Positions 34,096 to 42,502 of a stretch of 64,000 nucleotides of DNA are shown here, piece after piece (position 1 is the stretch's first letter; each line of letters opens with the position of its first letter). A program made the translations under genes and the position numbers. The stretch comes from Leucobacter tardus (GTDB taxonomy: Bacteria > Actinomycetota > Actinomycetes > Actinomycetales > Microbacteriaceae): contig NZ_JAGFBF010000001.1 of the NCBI RefSeq assembly GCF_017583045.1, positions 62,001-126,000 of the forward strand, in the 5' to 3' direction. Below the pieces are notes generated by a model. That model ran no database searches, had not been told where the DNA came from, and worked only from the letters and a program-made list of their open reading frames with translations.

Positions 34096-34551
34096 TCAGG
34101 AGAGCGCGGGATCGTCGCTCATGCGCTCAAGCAGCTCGGCCGCACGCACCAGCGTGGCGCGGTCGAACTCCGTGAGTTCCGCGAGCAACGGCGTGATGCG
34201 CGTCGCCGCCGCCTGGCGGTACTCGCCGAGCGCGGTGGCCCCGAGCTCGGTGAGCCGGACGAGTGTGGCGCGTCCGTCGTCGGGGTCGGGTTCACGGGTC
34301 ACCCACCCTTCTCCCTCCAGTCGCTGCACGAGCGCGGTCATGGTCGGCTGCGTGATGCGCTGCAAGTGGACGAGGTCGCTGATGCGCATCGCCCCGCGTT
34401 GTTCGAGCTCGGCGAGCACACGCCATGCGGTAGAGGAATAGGTGAATCCGGGGACTCGACCCGCCCGACGGGTGAACCGGCTGGCGGCGACGATGAGATC
34501 GACGGCGGTGCGGTCGTTCCGATCGCCTGCCGATCCATGTGTCGCCGTCAT
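34096..34551 (-). CDS. MarR-family transcriptional regulator
   Basis: 151 residues from the ATG at 34551. Winged helix: W-R-V-L-A-E-L-E-Q-R-G-A-M-R-I-S-D-L-V-H-L-Q-R-I-T-Q-P-T-M-T-A-L-V-Q-R-L-E, wing R-E-P-D-P-D-D-G-R-A-T, all classical. A -10-like TACGAT (34559-34564) ends 7 bases before the ATG, implying a leaderless mRNA, and a palindrome fills the -10/-35 spacer. This suggests self-repression, with the MFS pump downstream as target. Confidence 0.88.
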   Translation of the reverse strand: MTATHGSAGDRNDRTAVDLIVAASRFTRRAGRVPGFTYSSTAWRVLAELEQRGAMRISDLVHLQRITQPTMTALVQRLEGEGWVTREPDPDDGRATLVRLTELGATALGEYRQAAATRITPLLAELTEFDRATLVRAAELLERMSDDPALS

Positions 34552-34566
34552 GCCTAAGATCGTATC

Positions 34567-34580
34567 ACTATTTACATAGT
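34567..34580. promoter_or_regulatory. Candidate MarR operator ACTAT-N4-ATAGT
   Basis: ACTATTTACATAGT is a 14-bp sequence with perfect 5-bp arms, between the proposed -10 at 34559-34564 and -35 of the marR-MFS operon. A repressor bound there would block polymerase. Confidence 0.5.
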
Positions 34581-34745
34581 TCGCCTATGCATGTTCGCGA
34601 CTCGCGGTGTCGCACTCAGTTCCCTCGGGGCACTCACCCCTCACGACGCGGCGGACTCCCCGCGCGGAATGTATCCTCGAACGGTTCACCCGGAGATAAT
34701 AACGACTATGGTGCATATCTCTCAGACCGGCAGCGGCGGGACGCG

Positions 34746-35755
34746 GTGAACACGTCCGACCTCGACCGCACGGACCTCCGGCTGCTGCACGCGCTCCAGG
34801 TCGAGCCGCGTGCCTCCTGGAATCAGCTCGCGCCGATCATCGGCGTCGGCTCCAGCACGTTGGCGCGACGGTGGGAGCGGATCACCACGGAGGGTTTCGC
34901 CTGGATCACCGGCCTCGATACGCGAGGCCAGCTCGTTCTCCTCGAGATCGACTGCGATCTCGTGCTGAGCAAAGCCGTCGCCAAAGAGCTTTCGCGGGAT
35001 CCCCGGGTCGAGGTGCTCGAGTTCGCCTCGGGGCCCGGACGCTCCTCGCCCTCATAGCCTTCGACGATCTCCCTGCCGCGTCACGATTCCTGACACTCGA
35101 GGTCGACACCCTCGAGGGGGTGCGCGCCATCCGCAGCCACCTCCTGAGTGAAACACTGATCCACGACCGGGATTGGCGACTGCACGCGCTCGAGCCCGCA
35201 GAGGTCGAGCGCATCCCGCTTCCGGCACCTCCACGGCAGCGCGCAGCGACCCGCGTCCCCGACGATGTCGATGGTGCCATCATGCGCGAACTCTGGGTCG
35301 ACGGGAGGGCGCAGGTCTCCGACATGTCCGAGCGCACGGGCATCGCGCCGCAGCGCCTCGCCGACGGCATCGCGACGTTGCGCGGGTCTGGCGCCCTCGC
35401 GTTGCGCACGGATATCGCCCGGGAGGCTTCCGATTGGCCGGTGAACGCCTGGTATTTCATCTCGGCTCCCGGGCGAACGGTCCTCACTGCAGGACGCAGC
35501 ATCGCGACGGTACCCCAGGTGCGATTCGCCGCGACCTCGGCGAGCTGGTGCAATCTGATCGTGTCGGTCGGACTGTCCCACATCTCCGAGCTCAGCCGGT
35601 TCGAGGCAGATCTCGAACGGGCACTGCCCGATGCAGCGGTCGGTGACCGGTCTGTCGTGCTGCGCACCGTGAAGCACATGAACCAGCGCATCGGCGCGCA
35701 CTCGCGCGCGTCCGGGTCGGTGCAGTCTTCACAGGGCGTCCTCATCAACGAGTAA
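34746..35755 (+). pseudogene. Frameshifted Lrp/AsnC-family regulator with two HTH-ligand modules
   Basis: The reading begins at a GTG at 34746: an AsnC HTH (D-L-D-R-T-D-L-R-L-L-H-A-L-Q, W-N-Q-L-A-P-I-I-G-V-G-S-S-T-L-A-R-R) and start of the effector domain (V-E-V-L-E-F-A-S-G-P-G), then a stop at 35057. The continuation L-L-A-L-I-A-F-D-D-L-P-A-A-S-R-F-L is in another frame and runs to 35755, with a second HTH (D-D-V-D-G-A-I-M-R-E-L-W-V-D, V-S-D-M-S-E-R-T-G-I-A) and effector part. Restoring one base near 35036-35041 would give one protein of about 336 residues. Either a recent mutation or a sequence error. Confidence 0.8.
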
Positions 35756-35921
35756 TGGTTTCCGCGGTGATGGCTCGACGTCACTGATCGCGCTGCATGA
35801 GAAACCACGAGTCCTTCGTTGCCCTGAGAACTTTCTGTGCGTATGCTCCACACAGGGGAACGATCGCAGCGGATGTACGGCGGCATGACGGGCCCGAAGA
35901 TCCGGTCACGCGAGGAGCATC

Positions 35922-37460
35922 ATGAAGCCGAAAAGCCCACTGTCCTGGGGAGTCGCACTCCTCATCGGCGTCGCGAGCCTCGGGATCACCGGCCCCGCCT
36001 CGGCGGAGCCGATCGCCGACCCCTCGCTCGAGCAGCAGCTCGTCGACCCCGTGGCTCCGACGCCGCCCGCGCCTGCCGATGATTCGACTACGGCGGACGA
36101 GGTCGAGGGCGGCGGCACGTCCGATCCCGCGAATGAGGCGGAGTCCGGCGCCGACGGCACCGACGACGACGGTGCGAGCGGCGATGTGAACAGCGCGGCC
36201 GATGGGTCCGGCGATTCCGGCGGGTCTGCCGATGCCGTGGGTTCCGCGGACCCGGCGCCCTCCCCCGAAGCCGATGCGCCCGCTGACGACGCTCCGGTCG
36301 CGCCCGTCTCCATCACCTCGATCACCGACGAGTCGGACTTTTCAACGGAAGACTCCCCCGCACACATCTCAGGATCGGGCGAGCCCGACGCTCCCCTGGT
36401 CATCACGGTCCGTTCGTACGACTGGGAGGCCTCCGACGAGGACACTTGGTTGACCGATCGGACCGTCGAAGACACCGTCGAGGTGGACGGCGGTTGGAGC
36501 GCTGCACTTGCCGACGACGGCGAGCCACTTCCCGAGGGCGCCTACTGGGTCAGCGCACAGCAGATCGTCGATGGAGCGAGTTCCACCGCCGAGGTGATGT
36601 TCTACGTCTTCGGTGAATGGACCGGGGAGCTTGACCCCACCATCGACAACATCGAGTCAGGAGCCTGGTACACCGGACCACTCACCACGCTCTCCGGCTC
36701 AGGGGAGCCCGGTGCCGCTCTCGAGATCTTCACAGTGCGCCTGACACCGTTCTCAGACGACGACTCAACGAAGAAGGAATACGTCACGACCGTCGAAGCC
36801 GATGGTTCGTGGCAGCTGCAGCTCGCACAACCGGTGCAGTCTGAGTTCTTCATCGCCTACGTCAGTCAGTTGATCGACGGCGAGCTCGTCGGCATGAGCG
36901 GTGTCTTCGCCTACTTCTTCGAACCCGTCACGATCACATCGGTGTCGGACGGAGAGAGCATCGCCGCAGACGCGGCTCCCTCCGTCATCACGGGAACGCT
37001 CGACCCCACGCTCGCGAGCAGCGTTGAACTCGGGCTCGGCCTCAGCGTGAGCCTCAACGGGACCGGCAGCACGGTCGTCTACGACCCGGATGCACAGCCC
37101 GATGTGGTTGTGAACGCCGACGGCACCTGGTCCGCGGACTTCGGAGACGCCATCGCGCCCGGCACCTACCTGGTGACCGCCGGCGTCGTCTTCTCGGAGA
37201 CCGAGATCGAGGTGCAGAACGAGATGGAACTCGCGTCGACGATGTTCACGGTGCTCGGTGGCGCGTCGTCCAGCGGGGATGAGTTGGCGCGTACCGGGTC
37301 GAGTTCGCTGCTGCCGTGGATCCTCGGCGCCGTCGTGCTCGTGCTGATCGGCGTGGGTGCGTTGCTGCTGTCTCGACGCACGCGCCCCGATGACTCGGGC
37401 GACACGGACGACGCGGGTGCCGCGAGTGACCCGGACTCCTCGGGTCCGCAGGACAGGTAG
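35922..37460 (+). CDS. Sortase-anchored surface protein with Ig-like repeats
   Basis: 512 residues with GAGGAG upstream. Sec signal peptide (residues 1-28, cleavage near P-A-S-A-E), an acidic Asp/Ser/Ala/Gly linker to about residue 125, then three Ig-like units beginning with I-T-S-I/V (near 128, 230 region and 345) each with G-S-G-E-P or G-T and an A-D-G-S-W or A-D-G-T-W strand. The sorting signal L-A-R-T-G (455-459), a hydrophobic helix and R-R-T-R follow. The charged tail after the helix is about 25 residues, longer than in most sortase substrates. Likely covalently attached to peptidoglycan; no enzymatic domain is seen. Confidence 0.85.
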   Translation: MKPKSPLSWGVALLIGVASLGITGPASAEPIADPSLEQQLVDPVAPTPPAPADDSTTADEVEGGGTSDPANEAESGADGTDDDGASGDVNSAADGSGDSGGSADAVGSADPAPSPEADAPADDAPVAPVSITSITDESDFSTEDSPAHISGSGEPDAPLVITVRSYDWEASDEDTWLTDRTVEDTVEVDGGWSAALADDGEPLPEGAYWVSAQQIVDGASSTAEVMFYVFGEWTGELDPTIDNIESGAWYTGPLTTLSGSGEPGAALEIFTVRLTPFSDDDSTKKEYVTTVEADGSWQLQLAQPVQSEFFIAYVSQLIDGELVGMSGVFAYFFEPVTITSVSDGESIAADAAPSVITGTLDPTLASSVELGLGLSVSLNGTGSTVVYDPDAQPDVVVNADGTWSADFGDAIAPGTYLVTAGVVFSETEIEVQNEMELASTMFTVLGGASSSGDELARTGSSSLLPWILGAVVLVLIGVGALLLSRRTRPDDSGDTDDAGAASDPDSSGPQDR

Positions 37461-37517
37461 TCCGGACGGCTCGTCACCACCACACCTCACCGCGCACCTC
37501 ATCCAGGCTCCAGTGCA

Positions 37518-37557
37518 GGGTTCTGTGTCTTTCAGCCGGGAATAGCGCACAGAACCC
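37518..37557. repeat. 10-bp inverted repeat downstream of the surface-protein gene
   Basis: GGGTTCTGTG (37518-37527) and CACAGAACCC (37548-37557) are exact complements around a 20-base loop, 57 bp after the surface-protein stop. It may act as that gene's terminator, though no T-run follows. Confidence 0.4.
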
Positions 37558-37568
37558 CGCACAGTAGC

Positions 37569-37622
37569 GGGGCGCCAGGGGCGCGTGGGGCGCCAGGGGC
37601 GCGTGGGGCGCGAGGGGCGCGA
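37569..37622. repeat. 9-bp tandem repeat, six units of GGGGCGCNN
   Basis: Six successive 9-mers begin with GGGGCGC and end CA, GT, CA, GT, GA, GA; the first four form two identical 18-mers. Degenerate 9-bp units continue to about 37676. In the gap between two convergent genes. Confidence 0.75.
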
Positions 37623-37694
37623 GGGCCCGATGGGACCGACGGACGCGAGGGGCGCGAAGGGGCCCGCGGGGCGGGAGCGCGCGGAATCGCGAAA

Positions 37695-37732
37695 CCGCAG
37701 GATCGCGCCCCCGCGGGGACGCGATCCTGCGG
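37695..37732 (-). terminator. Strong hairpin at the end of the aminotransferase operon
   Basis: CCGCAGGATCGCG and CGCGATCCTGCGG form a perfect 13-bp stem with a 12-base loop, 12 bp after the aminotransferase stop. No U-tract, as is common for actinobacterial terminators. Confidence 0.55.
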
Positions 37733-37744
37733 CACGTCGCGGGC

Positions 37745-39136
37745 TTAGGCCCCGGTGGTGTACCCGTCGGCGACGTCGAGGGCAGCGTCGATGATGTCGA
37801 GCCCGGTGACGAGGTCCGCTTCCGAGATGATGAGCGGCGGTGCGATCTGCAGCCGGTTGCCTGCCGCGAACGGCCAGAGCCCTGCTGCCTTGCACGCGTT
37901 CACCACGGCGGTGAACGGCGCTGCCGCTTCACCGGAGGCGTTGAACGGGATGAGGGGTTCGCGGGTCTCACGATCCTTCACCAGGTCGAGCGCCCAGAAC
38001 AGTCCGCGACCCCGGTATTCGCCGATCGACGGGTGCTTCGCCGCCATCTCCGCGAGGCGCGGTTCGACGACGCGCGATCCCAGATCGCGCACCCGTTCCA
38101 GGATGCCCTCGCGCTCGAAGATGTCGAACGTGGCGACACCGGTGGCGCACGCCAGCGGGTGCCCCGAGTAGGTGAGGCCGCCCGGGAAGGGGCGCTGCTC
38201 GAACGTCCGGTGAATGTCCTCCGAGATCACGACGCCGCCGATGGGCACGTAGCCCGAGTTGACGCCCTTCGCGAAGGTCACGAGGTCGGGCCGCACGTCG
38301 AACGCCTGGTAGGCGAACCACTCGCCGATGCGCCCGAAGCCGACCATGACCTCGTCGCAGATGAGCAAGATGCCGTGCCGGTCGCAGAGCTCACGCACAC
38401 CGGGCAGATACCCGGGCGGCGGCACGAGCACACCGTTGGTGCCGGTCACGGTCTCGAGCACGATGGCCGCGATGGTCTCAGGCCCCTCGAACTGGATCGT
38501 GCGCTCGAGGTGCGCGAGTGCGCGCTCGGTCTCCTGCTCGGGGGACTCGGCGTGGAACGCCGACCGGTACGCGTACGGACCCTCGAAGTGGACGACGTTC
38601 GCGTCGATGACGCCATTCGCCCAGCGCCGGGGTTCACCGGTCATCGTGATCGCGGTCGCGGTGGAACCGTGGTACGAGCGGTAGCGCGCGAGCACCTTCT
38701 GCCGGCCGGTGTGCTGCCGCGCCATGCGCACGGCGTACTCGTTGGCGTCGGCTCCGCCGTTGGTGAAGAACACCGAGCGGGCGCCCGTGAAGGAGTGCTC
38801 CACGATGCGTTTCGCGAGTTCACCGCGAACGTCGTTCGCGACGGCGGGCTGGATGGTGGCCAGGCGACCGGCCTGCTCCTGGATCGCCTGCACGAGCCCC
38901 GGGTGCTGGTGACCGAGGTTCAGGTTCACCAGCTGCGACGAGAAGTCGAGGTACTCCGTTCCCGCGTAGTCCCAGAACCGCACACCCTCGCCTTTCGCGA
39001 CGGGCAGTGGATCGATGGCGCCCTGCGCCGACCAGGAGTGGAAGACGTACTGACGGTCGTTCTGGCGAACGGCCTGTTCGGCTTCCGCGTCGCCGAAGCT
39101 GCGCTCGGTGCCGGTGAGATCGGTGTAGTCGGACAT
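37745..39136 (-). CDS. Class III (omega) aminotransferase
   Basis: 463 residues. PLP fold type I class III: F-T-N-G-G-A-D-A-N-E near 124, R-S-Y-H-G near 153, L-E-T-V-T-G-T-N-G near 228, D-E-V-M-V-G-F-G-R at 261-269, and Schiff-base Lys290 in F-A-K-G-V-N-S-G-Y-V-P. These enzymes move the amino group of an omega-amino acid, amine or taurine onto pyruvate or 2-oxoglutarate. The methylmalonate-semialdehyde dehydrogenase gene 18 bp upstream suggests beta-alanine or beta-aminoisobutyrate as substrate, giving malonic or methylmalonic semialdehyde. Confidence 0.88.
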   Translation of the reverse strand: MSDYTDLTGTERSFGDAEAEQAVRQNDRQYVFHSWSAQGAIDPLPVAKGEGVRFWDYAGTEYLDFSSQLVNLNLGHQHPGLVQAIQEQAGRLATIQPAVANDVRGELAKRIVEHSFTGARSVFFTNGGADANEYAVRMARQHTGRQKVLARYRSYHGSTATAITMTGEPRRWANGVIDANVVHFEGPYAYRSAFHAESPEQETERALAHLERTIQFEGPETIAAIVLETVTGTNGVLVPPPGYLPGVRELCDRHGILLICDEVMVGFGRIGEWFAYQAFDVRPDLVTFAKGVNSGYVPIGGVVISEDIHRTFEQRPFPGGLTYSGHPLACATGVATFDIFEREGILERVRDLGSRVVEPRLAEMAAKHPSIGEYRGRGLFWALDLVKDRETREPLIPFNASGEAAAPFTAVVNACKAAGLWPFAAGNRLQIAPPLIISEADLVTGLDIIDAALDVADGYTTGA

Positions 39137-39154
39137 GTCGATGCCTCCCCTGCT

Positions 39155-40639
39155 CTAGTGGTTGCTGGGGAAGCCGAGGTCGACCTGCGACGACTCGGGA
39201 TCCGGCCAGCGGGTCGTGACGACCTTCGATCGGGTGTAGAAGTGGACCGACTCGGGGCCGTAGATGTGGGTGTCGCCGAAGAGCGAGTCCTTCCAGCCGC
39301 CGAACGAGAACGAGCCGACGGGTACGGGAATCGGCACGTTGATGCCCACCATGCCCGCCTCGACCTCGAACTCGAACTGTCGCGCCGCACCGCCGTCGCG
39401 GGTGAAGATCGCGGTGCCGTTGCCGTACTGGTGATCGTTGATGAGCTGCACGCCCTCTTCGTAGGTATCGACCCGCACGACGGCGAGCACGGGTCCGAAG
39501 ATCTCGTCGCGGTACACCTTGCTGTCCGCCTGCACGTGGTCGATGAGCGAGACGCCGATGAAGAATCCGTTGCCGTCGAAGTGCTGCTCGCGGCCGTCCA
39601 CGACGACGGTGGCGCCCTCGTCTGCGGCTCCGGCGACGTAGGAGGCGACGCGTTCGCGCGCTTCGGCGGTGATGAGGGGGCCCATCTCCGAGGCGGGATC
39701 GGTGCCGTCGCCGATCGTAAGGTTCTTGATGCGGTCCTGGATCGCCGGGATAAGCCGGTCGGCCGAGTCGCCGACGGCCACCACGACGGAGACGGCCATG
39801 CAGCGCTCGCCCGCGGAACCGTAGGCGGCCGAGACCGCGGCGTCCGCCGTCATGTCGATGTCGGCGTCGGGCAGCACGAGCATGTGGTTCTTCGCGCCGC
39901 CGAGCGCCTGGACGCGCTTGCCGTTCGCGGAGGCGCGCTGGTAGATGGAGCGGGCGATCGGCGTGGATCCGACGAAGGACACCGCCTTGACGACGGGGCT
40001 GTCGAGCAGCGTGTCAACGGCGACCTTGTCACCCTGCACGACATTGAGCACACCGTCGGGCAGCCCGGCCTCGCGGAAGAGCTCCGCGATGAAGAGGGAG
40101 GCGGAGGGGTCGCGCTCGCTCGGCTTCAGCACGACGGTGTTGCCGCAGGCGATCGCGCTCGCGATCATCCAGAGCGGCACCATGACCGGGAAGTTGAAGG
40201 GGGTGATCGCCGCGACGACGCCGACGGGCTGCTTCACCGAGTGCACGTCGACGCCGGTCGAGACCTGCTCGTCGCGCTCGCCCTTGAGGAGCTGCATCAG
40301 CCCCGATGCGAACTCGACGTTCTCGAGTCCGCGGGCGATCTCGCCGGCAGCGTCGGAGAGCACCTTGCCGTGCTCGCTCGTCACGATGGCGGCGAGTTCG
40401 GGCGTGCGCTGCTTCAGCAGCTGGCGCAGGTTGAAGAACACGTCCGCGCGCTTCGTGAGGCTCGTCTTGCGCCACGCGGGCAGCGCCCGCTGCGCCGCGG
40501 CGATCGCACGCTCGACGGTCTCGGCCGAAGCGACGGCGACCTCGTGCTGCTCGGCACCGGTGGCCGGGTTGAAGACGGGCTGCGTCCGGGCGGCGTCCTC
40601 GACGCGCTCGCCGGCGATGAAGTGCGGGATCAATGCCAT
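39155..40639 (-). CDS. mmsA: CoA-acylating methylmalonate-semialdehyde dehydrogenase
   Basis: 494 residues. Aldehyde dehydrogenase fold with P-F-N-F-P near 148, catalytic Cys280 in G-S-A-G-E-R-C-M-A and, instead of the usual general-base Glu, the L-G-G-A-K-N-H segment with Asn251, which marks the MMSDH (MmsA/IolA) branch. The enzyme turns (methyl)malonic semialdehyde into propionyl- or acetyl-CoA with NAD+ and CoA. Directly upstream of the class III aminotransferase, it completes a two-step route from a beta-amino acid to central metabolism. Divergent from pucR. Confidence 0.9.
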   Translation of the reverse strand: MALIPHFIAGERVEDAARTQPVFNPATGAEQHEVAVASAETVERAIAAAQRALPAWRKTSLTKRADVFFNLRQLLKQRTPELAAIVTSEHGKVLSDAAGEIARGLENVEFASGLMQLLKGERDEQVSTGVDVHSVKQPVGVVAAITPFNFPVMVPLWMIASAIACGNTVVLKPSERDPSASLFIAELFREAGLPDGVLNVVQGDKVAVDTLLDSPVVKAVSFVGSTPIARSIYQRASANGKRVQALGGAKNHMLVLPDADIDMTADAAVSAAYGSAGERCMAVSVVVAVGDSADRLIPAIQDRIKNLTIGDGTDPASEMGPLITAEARERVASYVAGAADEGATVVVDGREQHFDGNGFFIGVSLIDHVQADSKVYRDEIFGPVLAVVRVDTYEEGVQLINDHQYGNGTAIFTRDGGAARQFEFEVEAGMVGINVPIPVPVGSFSFGGWKDSLFGDTHIYGPESVHFYTRSKVVTTRWPDPESSQVDLGFPSNH

Positions 40640-40699
40640 GAACCTGGTTCCTCTCGATCAGACTGTCCGGCGCGTCACCACGCCGTTTCCCCCAGTCTC

Positions 40700-40711
40700 G
40701 CGGGTACCCGC
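40700..40711. promoter_or_regulatory. Palindrome in the mmsA/pucR divergent promoter
   Basis: GCGGGTACCCGC is a perfect 12-bp palindrome 61 bp from the mmsA start and 88 bp from the pucR start, a suitable place for a PucR operator. GC-rich palindromes of 12 bp do occur by chance in such DNA. Confidence 0.35.
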
Positions 40712-40798
40712 TTCGATCAGAACCGTCAGATCATGGGATTCTGGCACGATTCTCGTACACTATGTATGAATCATGTTCGAGGACGTATCGGAGGGGCG

Positions 40799-42496
40799 AT
40801 GTCCGAGGTCCCCGCTGCACCGTTGTCCGTGCGCGACATTCTCGAGCTCGACGAGATGCGCGCCGGCGACCCCGTGGTCGTCGCGGGCGCCGAGGGACTC
40901 GAACGGAGTGTCCGGTGGGCGCACGTGGTCGCCGGGCCGGACGCAGCCGCCCTGATCGACGGCGGCGAGCTGATCCTCACCACGGGCACCGGGTGGCCGC
41001 TCGACGACGCCGAGCTGCAGCCGATCGTCGACGAGCTGCTGCAGACGGCCCCGGCCGCGGTCGTGCTCGAACTCGGGAAGACCTTCGCCGATGCCCCACT
41101 CCCCCTCGTGGCCGGATGCTCCGCGCTCGGCATCCCGCTCATCGCCCTGCGGCGGGTGACCCGATTCGTGCAGATCACGCAGCGCGTGCACCAGCTCATT
41201 CTGGCGTCGCAGACCGCAGCTCTGCAGGCTCGGGCCGAGGTGCACGCGATGCTCACGGAACTCGGACTCAACCGGAGTCCGGTGGATTACGTCGTAGAGC
41301 GACTGTCGACGACGCTCGGCGCCCCGGTCGTGCTGGAGGACGCGGCGCACCATGTGGTCACGTGGGCGACCGCCGGTGGATCGGATCGCGAGTCCGGTGC
41401 CCCCGAGACCGTGCTGGCCGCATGGGCGGACCGCCCGGGGCGTGACTTCGCACTCCCGCCGCGCTGGGATCGGGTGCCCGTCGAAGCTCGGGGCGAGCGG
41501 TGGGGCCGCCTCACGGCCCTGCCGGGACCCGCGCACCCCGCCGGCCGCAGCACCGTTCTCGAGCTCGGGGCTTTCGCACTGGCACTCGCGCGGCTCTCGG
41601 ATGCGGACGGCGGCGTCTGGCTGCGACTCAGCGCGCAGCAGCTCTTCGACACGGTGCTCAGCGGACGCTATCGGCGGGAGTCCGACGTGGCCATGCAGCT
41701 CTCGGCAGCCGGTCTTCCGGTGGACGACCGGGTGCTGATCGGCGCGACACTCACCGGGTCGGGCCCGTTCGGCGCCCACTCGTCGCTCGAACGCGCGCAT
41801 CTCGAGACCGCGCTGAGGCGCGCCGCGGCACCGCGGGGGCGCGTGCTCATCGGAGCCGACCGGGAGCGGGCGTCCTCACGCGACGGGACCCAGCTGCTCG
41901 CGCTCCTCTCGTTCCCCCCGACCGCGACCGATGCCCACGGGGCTCGGTCGTCCGACGGCGAGACACTCGCGTTCGCGCGTCGGCTCGCCCGTGAACTCGA
42001 GGGCGTCCTGCCCGCCACCACGCCGACCGCGTGGGAAGCGCGGCTCAGTCTCGGGGTTCCGGCCCGGGGCACCCGTGCGCTCATCACCTCCCTCGAACGG
42101 GTGCGTGCCGCCGGAGCCGTGCCGAGCGGGGCGCGCATCGGCCGGATCCTGGTGCAACAGGCCGAACGGCAGCCCCTCGCCTACCTGGTGCGCGGTTTCG
42201 CCGCGACACCGGAGGTGCAGGAGTTCGTCGACGACACCCTGGGTCCGGTGCTCGAGCACGACCGCACGTCGGGCGTCGGGCACAGCGGCGACCTGTCGCG
42301 CGTGCTCGCCGCCTACCTCGCCCACCCGACCAACCGGTCGCTCGCCGCCCAGCAGGCACGCCTGTCGCGGTCGGTCTTCTATCAGCGGCTCGACCTCATC
42401 GAGCAGCTGCTCGGCGTCGACCTCGCCGACGGAGCGACGATCGCGACACTGACGGTCGCGCAGCTCGCCCGCGGCGACGCCATCGACGGCGGCTGA
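40799..42496 (+). CDS. PucR-family transcriptional regulator
   Basis: 565 residues from the ATG at 40799 with GGAGGGG 3-4 bases upstream. N-terminal PucR domain (L-S-V-R-D-I-L-E-L, A-G-D-P-V-V-V-A-G, V-R-W-A-H-V-V, G-E-L-I-L-T-T-G) to about residue 130; a middle GAF-like/GGDEF-like region; and a C-terminal HTH_30 (V-L-A-A-Y-L-A-H-P-T-N-R-S-L-A-A-Q-Q-A-R-L-S-R-S-V-F-Y-Q-R-L). PucR proteins sense purine, allantoin or amino-acid signals. It is divergent to the mmsA-aminotransferase pair and convergent to the amidase, so it probably switches this nitrogen catabolism block. Confidence 0.9.
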   Translation: MSEVPAAPLSVRDILELDEMRAGDPVVVAGAEGLERSVRWAHVVAGPDAAALIDGGELILTTGTGWPLDDAELQPIVDELLQTAPAAVVLELGKTFADAPLPLVAGCSALGIPLIALRRVTRFVQITQRVHQLILASQTAALQARAEVHAMLTELGLNRSPVDYVVERLSTTLGAPVVLEDAAHHVVTWATAGGSDRESGAPETVLAAWADRPGRDFALPPRWDRVPVEARGERWGRLTALPGPAHPAGRSTVLELGAFALALARLSDADGGVWLRLSAQQLFDTVLSGRYRRESDVAMQLSAAGLPVDDRVLIGATLTGSGPFGAHSSLERAHLETALRRAAAPRGRVLIGADRERASSRDGTQLLALLSFPPTATDAHGARSSDGETLAFARRLARELEGVLPATTPTAWEARLSLGVPARGTRALITSLERVRAAGAVPSGARIGRILVQQAERQPLAYLVRGFAATPEVQEFVDDTLGPVLEHDRTSGVGHSGDLSRVLAAYLAHPTNRSLAAQQARLSRSVFYQRLDLIEQLLGVDLADGATIATLTVAQLARGDAIDGG

Positions 42497-42502
42497 TCGA
42501 CC

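Noticed and set aside
34708-34749. 13-codon ATG frame ending on the GTG of the Lrp gene, as a possible leader peptide
   Set aside because: Ribosome-site spacing is poor and the peptide has no regulatory codon run; too little to support.
37532-37735. Frame reading the 9-bp array as A-P-R-A-P-G repeats
   Set aside because: Any 9-bp GC repeat gives a 3-residue repeat in all frames; no start signal or flanking protein features.
38033-40798. Very long open frame on the plus strand running into pucR
   Set aside because: It is the antisense of the aminotransferase and mmsA genes, kept open by GC-rich codon structure; its translation is low-complexity Arg/Val/Asp/His. Real pucR starts at 40799 with a strong ribosome site.
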